Position numbers and translations under genes: made by a program | The notes under the pieces: generated by a model | The model's input: only the letters and a program-made list of their open reading frames with translations | Databases searched by the model: none | What the model was told of the DNA's origin: nothing | NCBI GenBank assembly: GCA_020002185.1 | Contig: CM034532.1 | Span: forward strand, 27,573,805-27,637,804 | Direction of reading: 5' to 3' | Length of the DNA: 64,000 bases | Origin: Paraescarpia echinospica | Taxonomy: Eukaryota; Annelida; Polychaeta; Sabellida; Siboglinidae | Shown: piece after piece, positions 1 through 9,341 of the stretch | Position numbering within the stretch: the first letter of the stretch is position 1 | How the letters are laid out: every line of letters starts with the position of its first letter

Positions 1-62
1 AGCCTATTGCTGGTCCGTCTGGGGTGTCAAACCAAGAAAGGAACACTGACGAAGACACATAA

Positions 63-190
63 TGCGTCGTTTGCTGCGATCCTTACGCCAACAGCAAGTC
101 CAGAGAGGTGTGGCTTCAGTGTCTGAGCTGCAAGAAATGGGCACACGCCGCGTGCACTACAGGCGACCCATACCACATCTGTGAATCAAA
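63..190 (+). pseudogene. PHD/zinc-finger-like remnant of a transposon protein
   Basis: One frame reads a cysteine/histidine pattern typical of PHD-like fingers: a CxxC pair near the start, then WLQCLSCKKWAHAAC and a final YHIC. Tails of this kind are common at the C-terminus of invertebrate DDE transposases. The last Cys pair is incomplete (CESN where CxxC is expected), a stop lies directly upstream, and no catalytic domain is in the window. It is read as a decayed transposon tail; a short fragment of a host PHD gene is the alternative. Confidence 0.4.
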
Positions 191-407
191 CTCAAAATCA
201 AATTCAACAGCACGTCGTCATAGCACTTGTCGCTACACTGAAGCCACAAACGAACTGCATTCAGTTTCCTTGGTGCGATATCGTTCTTTGTTCGTGTTTC
301 ATTTGGTTTGTAGGCTACATTTTGTATGTGCATTAAATAGAGTTCTGTATCCTTGTTATTAGATAATCATTGTGTAGCCTACTGATAAAAAATACATGCA
401 ATTCCAC

Positions 408-643
408 ATGGGGCATAGCGCCCATCCCATGTGCGCTTTGCCCCACCTACGGGGCAAAGCGCCCAAATCGGGTGCATGCACATAATTAATCACACTACAA
501 AAACATATTATTCGAATCATGTCAGATTTGCACGACATATACTCAATATAGTTACCGACATATTGTAGATAGTTGTAGGTATATTGCATTAAATAGAGCC
601 AACCGTTATGACGATATTTGTTATCCTGGGCGCTATGCCCCAT
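408..643. mobile_element. MITE-like element with 17-bp inverted ends
   Basis: The 17 bases at 408-424 recur as a perfect inverted copy at 627-643. Inside lies a second perfect hairpin, 433-444 against 451-462, with a 6-base loop. The 236-bp block is AT-rich between the ends and has no coding signal. This fits a small non-autonomous DNA transposon. No clear target-site duplication is visible, so the class is unknown. Confidence 0.4.
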
Positions 644-721
644 CCTACTCTATGTGTAATACTGAGACGAGAATGTGTTATGAAAAATATTGTAATGTTT
701 AGTCTCAGAGAATAAAATTCG

Positions 722-1220
722 ACAGTACAATTGAGCCAATTCACCATGATACACAGGTTAATTCGGGAAAGTCACCAAGATACACAGGTTAATTCCAGAA
801 ATTCACCTAGATACACAGTACAACTCAGCTAATTTCACTGTTTCGACAGTAGAACTCAGCAAATTTCACCTTTTTCACACTAGAACTCAGCAAATTTCAC
901 TGTTTCCACAGTAGAACTCAGCAAATTTCACTGTTTCGACAGTACAATTAAACAATTTATACTGTTTCCACAGTATAACTCAGCAAATTTAACTGTTTCA
1001 ACAGTAGAACTCAGCAAATGTCACTGTTTCGACAGTACAATTCAGGCAATTCACCAAGATACACAGGTTAATTCAGGCAATTCACCAAGATACACAGGTC
1101 AATTCAGGCAAGTCACCTTGATTCACAGATTAATTCAGGCAATTCATCAAGATACAGAGGTCAATTCAGGCAATTTACCAAGATACACAGGTTAATTCAA
1201 GCAATTCACCTAGATACACG
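722..1220. repeat. Degenerate ~30-bp tandem repeat, two variants
   Basis: A unit of about 30-31 bp recurs some 16 times. One variant centres on aactcagcaaatttcactg (about 820-1030), the other on aattcaggcaattcaccaag (ends of the array, about 725-800 and 1035-1215). The variants share the frame and a gacagta/acaggt tail, so both come from one ancestral unit. No coding signal is seen. Confidence 0.8.
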
Positions 1221-1264
1221 CAACACCGGGATACATGCGGACGCCTACCGTCGTGCTGTCAGAG

Positions 1265-1390
1265 GTATGTTTTTGCGCGGGCGTGTGCGCGTGCATATGT
1301 TTGTGTGCGTGTGTGAATGTGCGTGCGTTCACATCCGTGTGCGTAAGTTTGCGTGTGTGTACGTGCATGCCTGTATACATGCGTTGTGTC
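1265..1390. repeat. GT/CG-rich simple repeat
   Basis: Imperfect (GT)n with interspersed GC steps. The open frame across it is a by-product of the dinucleotide pattern. Confidence 0.7.
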
Positions 1391-1619
1391 CAACTGTCAG
1401 TTACTATTTAGTATACACCCAGATAGCACACATACAGCGGGCCGAGAGCGGCAAAGTGATCGACCCGGAAGTAAGGTATTTGAAACAATGCGAATGACAC
1501 AAATACTGTAGACGTTTCAGTGCGTAAAGGGAAGTTTTGTAATACAATACATCTTCTGCAATACAATATTCCCCGCCGATTCCTCATTACGAACTGTCAT
1601 CTCGTGAAGGTATCACGTT

Positions 1620-2040
1620 CATGTGTTACCCCGGCAAACCTATATGGCCTAGAGACGATGGCACTGACAGAGAAACAACAAGAGAGGGTGCAGGTTTGTA
1701 AAAACCACTGAGTAAGAAGAATTGCAGGAGTGAGGAGAATTGACAAGCGAACAATGGAGAAATTGATTGTGGATGTTGGAGTAAAAGAATGCCTTAAGAA
1801 GAAGCTAGTGCGGTGTCGACTGAAGTGGGCTTGGCATGTGGAGACAATGGGAGGAGAACGACTGACAAAGAAAGCAGATGCCCAGAGAGTGGAAGTAACA
1901 TGGAGGCGAGGAAGACATCAACTGAAATGGGAGGACTGCATAAATAGAGACTTGGAAGGATTAGGAGAGGAGTAGTGGAGAACGACAGCAAAATATAGAG
2001 AGGAATGGAGGCAGTTGGTAGAAAGAAAGTAGTGCAAGAT
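1620..2040 (+). pseudogene. LINE reverse-transcriptase C-terminal remnant
   Basis: Translated pieces read NLYGLETMALTEKQQERV, then RRIDKRTMEKL, then KKKLVRCRLKWAWHVETMGG and RRGRHQLKWEDCINRDLEGL. This is the familiar C-terminal end of non-LTR retrotransposon polyproteins after the RT domain (WxGHVxRM ... GRPxxRWxD). In-frame stops at 1709 and 1973 and the lack of RT motifs upstream show a short, 5'-truncated, decayed copy. The clade is not certain, probably RTE or a related group. Confidence 0.7.
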
Positions 2041-2137
2041 AATTGACAGAAAAGAAGAAGAAGAAAAAGAAAACTGAAATCGAGGAACGGAACAAAGGCC
2101 AGCCTCACACCTGACGACAGGGAATCAGGTGGAGAAC

Positions 2138-2195
2138 AACAACATTATTGTTGTTGGTGGTGGTGTTATTATTGTTGTTGTTGTTATTATTAAAC
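2138..2195. repeat. GTT-rich microsatellite
   Basis: Imperfect trinucleotide run (ttg/gtt). It may be the tail region of the preceding LINE remnant, which would normally end in a simple repeat. Confidence 0.6.
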
Positions 2196-2597
2196 AGCGG
2201 TCAACAAGTTCTCGAGGACGCCACTGATGTTCGCTTTCCTGCCGCCATAAAGAAAGGCTGCGAGAAACTGTGTCGGAACGACCGTGTTTTTGATACATCG
2301 GCGACACGTTTGAATGTTGCAGTTTTCTCTGGGACACCATCGTTCTGGTCAGCATTGCGTTGTTCGCCTGGCAGTGCCACAATTTAGAATCGTCACCTCA
2401 AGGAAGACATGATTGCGTCGTACGTTTCTTACATTGTGACACTTGCAGATAGATATCAACTTATATAATTTACAATGATGGTATTGGCAATACTAATAAC
2501 AACAAAAACGTTGGTTATAATAACAGTAATGTATATATATATATATGTGTGTGTGTGCGTGTGTATATATATATATATACACTTGTATATATGTATG

Positions 2598-2633
<36 letters not shown>

Positions 2634-3302
2634 TATATACATATTGATCGTGATTGAGATGAAAACTGTTGACGTCATTCTTAAGTTTGATAACTTTGTA
2701 TTGTGCTATTTATGCGTTGGTGCTTTCTAATAACGTGTTATTGTGACGTTAGTTGCCGGTGGAAGGGGACCCCATGCAGTCACGAAGATTTCAAGTTGAC
2801 CGTTACAGATGCAGGCATTTGTTACACATTAAATGCCTGAATTGGCAAAAACTCCAAACTCAATGCAGCCGGTAGGTAATCGTATCTTCTGCAGCGATTA
2901 CAGTTGACCTGCCGGGTATGTAAACTACTTGATATGAGGACTAGCAAAAAACGAAAAGAAACTTGATAATGATTAGCGTCGACGCGTGGTAATAACAAAT
3001 GAATTGCATAATATTCTGTTATATGTCATCAATAGATACGCAGTATAAACAGCGATAATTATGCTGGAATGAAGACCGGCCTGCAACTGCAACCATTCTG
3101 CACCCGTTGCTGTCCGTAACTGACGGTGAATACTACGATTACGAGTGGGCATCCATAACACCGTCAAATTAATGGATATTCTACACAAATAAGATGTCAT
3201 TTCGTTATATGAAATTTACAATAACTAAAATGACAGTATTTCTAAATATAGCGAATACCATGTCACCGTAAATAACAATTAAGAATGTTCTGATGTTTCT
3301 AG
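2196..3302. other. Non-coding interval with a (TA)n microsatellite
   Basis: A (TA)n/(TG)n tract lies at about 2530-2642. No gene is recognised elsewhere. The last part is probably intron upstream of the first visible DEG/ENaC exon, since the acceptor there ends in a pyrimidine-rich tttctag. Confidence 0.5.
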
Positions 3303-6300
3303 GAGCCAAACACGGCCTGGAGCTGGTGATGAACGTCGAACAGTACGAGTACATGAACGGTCCACATAACGCGGTTTGGTTGAAGCTTCTCCTGCACCGC
3401 CAAGATGATGTACCACTGGTGGAGGAATTTGGTGATAACATCCCAGCAGAAATGCACACATTTGTTCCAGTGACCGTACTAAAAGTACATATCTTCGTGA
3501 CAGCTTTTATTATTGGTCCAAGGTACCATCTAACAAATAAATTTGAAACGATAGTTGATATACATTATACTCGGCTTATATTAGACATTTGAGATATAAT
3601 TGAAGCGTGATAGATAGAAACGTCATAACAGAATAAAGATCAAATTAATCAAACGGCGAGAACCATTAAAAAGTGATATTTATTCAGCACCCACAGTCGC
3701 TCGTCTGTTGTAGGAGACTAACCTGCCTCCTCCATACGGTGATTGTGTGAAACATCAAAAGCTGCGCTGCTTCGATAATTACACGCTGGCGGCCTGCTAC
3801 AGGGAATGCATCACTGACTTCGCTATCAAAACGTGTGGCTGCAGAGATTATTATATGCCGCCTTTCAACACAGTTTAACAGAGTTATTTTCTCCTTGTGT
3901 CTGTGTTGCTATTAATGTTATGCTACAAATTTTCATTGTTTTCATATAAAACCCGATGTTCGTGTTGCGATAAATAGGACATGTGTTAGATTAGTGTTAC
4001 TAGAAGATGCAGGGAGGAGTGTTATAACGCTGGTAAATTTGCAATGAACTGAACGATAATCAATTATTGACTTTTGTTCGTCTCTCCAAATTACGGATAT
4101 GAACACAAACGCGCTAATAAGGTCAGGTGCTGTTTTGAGCCAGTGTGCAGACAGACAAACAAACCGGCAGACAGGCAGACAGACAGACAGACAGTACTTA
4201 TTTAACACTCTATGGTATATCCACTGTCTTTTTTCACGTCCAGTTCCCGTATATCGCTACATATTCTGCATTCTGTCTTGTTAGTACTTAACGAATCAAG
4301 ATGTAGTCAACTACAGATTACTATCTGTTGCATTACTGATTACAGATAACTCCCACGTATCCGGTATACGAGTTGCCTGCTGCCAACGATACGTAATCAC
4401 CTGATTTGCGGTGTGACCTGCCGATCGTAATCGAGAAATATATACTCAAAGCATGCGAAAATGTCGCATTAATTCTTACATAAATAGTGAAACTAATTGA
4501 AAAGTAACGATGCCGAATAACAGATAAACCTCCTAGGAACGGGTGTATTTTCAGAAAGGTGAGTTTGAAATACATATGATCGGCATGAATTGCTAAAAGA
4601 CCTATCGGACGCTTGTTGACAACGGCAGTGATCCAGCGAGGTGTTATGCCAAGGCTGTGATAGTTGAATAAAATGTTTCCATATGATATGTTTTTATTGT
4701 TATCATTACATTTCAGGACTGATGGTTTTGATGCAAATTACCCAAATATTCACGTGATGAACTATACGTAAGAGTCTATACGCCGCTTGCTTTTCAGAGT
4801 CATTGAACAAGAACCTGTCTGCCGAGTGCGTGTGTCCGAAGGCGTGTGATGAGTTGCATTATAAACCTTCGACGAGCTACGCGGCCACCAACCGAAAGAC
4901 CAAGAACGCATTCGATTTGTCAGAGGATTTCCTAACGAGAGCGGGGAAGCGCCTGAACGAATCGCTTGACACCAAGGAGAGCATACAACCAGACAGACGG
5001 CGAGCTAACACTGAGGAAGCTATAAGAGTTCTCCTTGTGCTACCGGAAGTGCCGTCACAAGAACAATATAAAAAAATGCATATCACCAATTCTGGCAGTT
5101 ACTCGATAACAATTATGCATCGTGCAATTTCGATAATTTACTGAAAATGGGCTTACGGAAAATGGAAGACGTCTTACAGAATGCTTTCATTGCTGGTTGG
5201 GAAAATATGAAAATGCATGACTGTATGACTGATTCGTCCGAGCTACACCATTTATTGCGACATTCAGTAGATGTGTTTGACCAAAAACAGTGGCAAGCCG
5301 CAATAGATCTGCGACTGAACGAAAAGCTGATCGCTTCGAAGAGAGCCTTAGATAACTTAGAACTGTCGCGTACCATAATGCCGTCCCGTTGCTGAACGAC
5401 GCAGCTTCGCCGAATGACAGCTACAACTCGTTTTACCTTACCACAACACTGTTGAAGCAAGACGTGAAATAAATAAAACATATACTCGACTGAGGGCACA
5501 AATCAAGAAATATATAGAAAATATCGATGGGTTGTGTCGTATCTACATCAAAGATGGTCACAATATTAAGATAAAAAACAAAATGATCGATATAAAAAAC
5601 AAAACGATCGATTATACCAACGGTTTCTGGGACGCTTCAGTTTAATACGACGGAGAACTAAGACTTTACAAGTCGCTCATTATAAGTCAACCGCTTCAAC
5701 GTATTGCAACAGAAAGAAATAAATTCGAAATTATTGGTGTACTTCATTATATGAGGTTCGACGATGCGTTTATTCGCGCAGACTATTTACGCTATAGTTA
5801 CAAGAAAGAGTTGTACCAGTGGTTTGAGTTCAACAAGACAGACACGACCCGTGCAATTACAGCACACTTAGACGATTTGAAGAGTGGAAAACCCGCCAGC
5901 AAACTACACCTCGTTGGCGAGCTTAAGTTGCACAGAATAACGCAACTGGTTGAACATTATAACGAATTCCTTTCGAGAATACATGAAACGTATCGTAAAA
6001 TTAGCATGTATATATCGGGTATAATTATCACCGATTGTGCGTGTAATGTAATTGCTTCAGAAACCACTTTAGTGGAGGCGTTCTATGCTAAACTGTGCGC
6101 CTACTATCGAAAAGCTTCCGCTTACGAGAAAGCTGATATGGAAGAATATTTCAATTTTATGAACGATAGTTCACTTAATGCGAAGCTAGTACGTGGTCAC
6201 TTCTTATCTGTCAGGAAATGCAATAATATCACAAAATATATTTTGGACGATATGCAACGTACGATTCTAGCGGATAAGAATATGTTGTTACGGAGCCTCA

Positions 6301-6361
6301 GTTTATTTATGAACAGGCTGGATACTTTCCTTCACATGACAGAAAGGGATGGAACTTTTTC
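3303..6361 (+). pseudogene. DEG/ENaC (amiloride-sensitive) sodium-channel gene, decayed
   Basis: Three exon-like blocks carry signatures of the DEG/ENaC extracellular domain. Block 1 (3303-3484, after a tttctag acceptor) includes GLELVMNVEQYEYMNG and the EEFGDNIP region. Block 2 (3714-3865, after ttgtag) reads LPPPYGDC followed by the cysteine-rich run with CYRECITDFAIKTCGC. Block 3 (from 4798, after ttttcag) has ECVCPKACDELHY. Beyond this, open stretches continue to a strong CAG|GTATGT donor at 6361, but the frame changes near 5080 and 5395-5440 and a stop interrupts it at 5642. The family forms trimeric Na+ channels with two membrane helices; neither TM1 nor TM2 is visible here. An intron-bearing pseudogene is most likely; assembly indels are the alternative. 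Confidence 0.7.
4145..4197. repeat. (CAGA)n microsatellite
   Basis: Tetranucleotide cagacagg/cagacaga run inside the intron between the second and third DEG/ENaC blocks. Confidence 0.8.
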
Positions 6362-6382
6362 AGGTATGTTACTTTTGTATTA

Positions 6383-7021
6383 ATCACAGTGCACAAACTT
6401 ATTCACACCTGCAACTATAAAACATACTCGTTTAATACAGCAGCTGGGGAACAAACAACTTTACAAAATGCAGTTGTTCCCATGCTGCCGCACACAAACA
6501 CACAGGCCCAGTAAAATACACTGGTCAAACGAAAATGGATATATTTACTTATAGTTTGTCTTTGTCATCACGCCTTTACGTAATTCCATTGTTATTTAAT
6601 ATTTACTATCAACCCACCATTCCAATACAGAGAGCAACACGTTTCCTAAAATGTCCGAAACATGCACGCATACCCGGACGCGCACGCACAACACACACAC
6701 GCACGCGCGCGCGCGCGCGCACACACGCACTAATGATACTTTCTCAGAACTCGATAGGTAACGATTAAAAATAATAAATTTACGGCGTCAACCAAAAAGA
6801 GGACGGAGACTGAAAAGTGAGCTGTGTGATGAAGAACGGACACAAATGTGTGAATTAATAGCTTTTTATACACACAACGTTTCATGTTTGAGAAAAATGC
6901 CAACTAGCGGGTGTTGCAGAAACATCGTTGTCTCAATATTACGTAACGCGCCAGCATTTCGCCAAGAGTGAAAGTGATCGTGAAACGTTTAAAAAACTGT
7001 GTCTGTAAGCAGCTCGGCGGT
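6383..7021. other. Non-coding interval with a CA/CG microsatellite
   Basis: Probably intron downstream of the 6361 donor. A (CA)n/(CG)n tract lies at about 6685-6728. Nothing else is recognised. Confidence 0.5.
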
Positions 7022-8336
7022 TGTATGTAGCACAGTGTATTTATATAGTACCATGTTTGTCTGTAGCACAGTGTATTTATATAGCACGGTGTTTGTCTAT
7101 AGCACAGTGTATTTATATAGCACGGTGTTTGTCTATAGCACAGTGTATTTATATAGCACGGTGTTTGTATGTAGCACAGTGTATTTATATAGCACGGTGT
7201 TTGTATGTAGCACAGTGTATTTATGTAGCACGGTGTTTGTCTATAGCACAGTGTATTTATATAGCACGGTGTTTGTATGTAGCACAGTGTATTTATGTAG
7301 CACGGTGTTTGTCTATAGCACAGTGTATTTATATAGCACGGTGTTTGTATGTAGCACAGTGTATTTATATAGCACGGTGTTTGTCTATAGCACAGTGTAT
7401 TTATATAGCACGGTGTTTGTATGTAGCACAGTGTATTTATGTAGCACGGTGTTTGTATGTAGCACAGTGTATTTATGTAGCACGGTGTTTGTATGTAGCA
7501 CAGTGTATTTATATAGCACGGTGTTTGTATGTAGCACAGTGTATTTATGTAGCACGGTGTTTGTCTATAGCACAGTGTATTTATATAGCACGGTGTTTGT
7601 ATGTAGCACAGTGTATTTATATAGCACGGTGTTTGTCTATAGCACAGTGTATTTATGTAGCACGGTGTTTGTATGTAGCACAGTGTATTTATATAGCACG
7701 GTGTTTGTCTGTAGCACAGTGTATTTATGTAGCACGGTGTTTGTCTGTAGCACAGTGTATTTATATAGCACGGTGTTTGTCTATAGCACAGTGTATTTAT
7801 ATAGCACGGTGTTTGTATGTAGCACAGTGTATTTATATAGCACGGTGTTTGTCTGTAGCACAGTGTATTTATGTAGCACGGTGTTTGTCTGTAGCACAGT
7901 GTATTTATGTAGCACGGTGTTTGTATGTAGCACAGTGTATTTATGTAGCACGGTGTTTGTCTGTAGCACAGTGTATTTATATAGCACGGTGTTTGTCTGT
8001 AGCACAGTGTATTTATGTAGCACGGTGTTTGTCTGTAGCACAGTGTATTTATATAGCACGGTGTTTGTCTGTAGCACAGTGTATTTATGTAGCACGGTGT
8101 TTGTCTATAGCACAGTGTATTTATGTAGCACGGTGTTTGTATGTAGTACAGTGTATTTATATAGCACGGTGTTTGTCTGTAGCACAGTGTATTTATGTAG
8201 CACGGTGTTTGTCTGTAGCACAGTGTATTTATGTAGCATGGTGTTTGTATGTAGCACAGTGTATTTATATAGCACGGTGTTTGTATGTGTTATTGTGCAT
8301 CTAAGTAGAACGGTGTAGGTATTCAGCACGGTGTGT
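7022..8336. repeat. 36-bp minisatellite, about 36 units
   Basis: The unit is 36 bp and is itself two related 18-mers, one starting tagcacagtg, the other tagcacggtg. About 36 units follow head to tail with nearly no length change. Variation is concentrated at three sites: a/c and a/g in the gt[a/c]t[a/g]tagcac segment, and a/g in ttat[a/g]tagc. As 36 is a multiple of three and the unit lacks stops, two forward frames and parts of the reverse strand stay open for hundreds of codons; this is not evidence of protein coding. The last unit decays over 8290-8336. Confidence 0.95.
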
Positions 8337-8440
8337 GTATGTGTGTTCGCGTGCGTGTGAGTGTGCGTGTGTGTGTGCGTGTGAGCGTGCGCGCGAGCGT
8401 GTATGTGTGTGTGTCGCTCTGTGTGTCAGTATCTAACACT
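8337..8440. repeat. GT/CG-rich microsatellite
   Basis: Imperfect (GT)n with gcgc steps directly after the minisatellite, perhaps grown from the same gtgtgtat motif. Confidence 0.7.
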
Positions 8441-9341
8441 ATAAGTATAGAGGACGTAATCGTTGCGTGATACCTTAAATCGAAACATTATTCTAAACAT
8501 TCCGCTGTTAGTAACAAGTTGGCAAGAACATACGGGATGCAACGTTTTGCTTACATTTATTCGAGTTAAAAAACCGTCTACAAGGCATTCTTCGAGTCTG
8601 TTTTACCGACTGTTAATTATAAACTTTTTCTTTGTGTCAAATGACTTCTGGCGTCGCGTGTAGTGGCTGCAGTGGTGCCACACGGCGGACTGACAACTAA
8701 CCAGATATTCTCCCGTCAAACACTATTTATTGACAAACAATATTTACCTGGGCATATTGTGTGTTTTGTAAAAGGCTATTTTGTATGTTTCTCTGTGTAT
8801 CGTCAACATATTTTTATTTCGAGCATACGTTTCGCATTAATTTCTTAGCAACAATAGAAACAGCTTCGACTGGTGGTGCTCTCTGACGGCAAAAGTCAGA
8901 CATATTAGAGGCCAAACGTTTGCTTTGTTCATTTTGTTGAAGTCTTGGAGTAAGTGATACTAACAAAACACAGAGGTACACAAGCTGCTGTTTTATATGT
9001 TTACTGTATCACCGATATCAAATGTGTTGGAGATACCTTATAACATAATTCATCCTGGACAACTAAAACCTATAGTAGTTATTGTGCAAAGTACAAAACA
9101 ACAACTGCTTTTTTAGGTGGATCGATCAACGATTTTACAAAATGTCAACTGACGGTTTTGTAAGGTCAGACATACGCTCGTCACTATGAAGACAATGTCG
9201 TATGCGAAGTCCGTTTTTTACCAAATATAAATTCACAATTATCTACGTAAACATTTACCAAATGTGCTGGTCTGTGTCTCGGAGTAACAGAGTCAACAAG
9301 GATAAGCTATACCCTATATAACGAAACAACCATGTGTTGGG
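8441..9341. other. Unassigned non-coding DNA
   Basis: Only short open stretches in all frames and no recognisable domain, repeat or RNA. The 5' truncation point of the next LINE lies near its end. Confidence 0.5.

Noticed and set aside
2475..2730. Short Tyr/Ile-rich frames near 2500-2700
   Set aside because: Product of the (TA)n/(TG)n microsatellite.
6999..8300. Possible CRISPR-like array
   Set aside because: No unique spacers; units are contiguous, and the context is eukaryotic.
6999..8318. Open frames of over 400 codons with CSTVYLYSTVFV-like repeats
   Set aside because: Two forward frames and parts of the reverse strand are open at once because the 36-bp unit lacks stops; no start context, domain or flanking exon.
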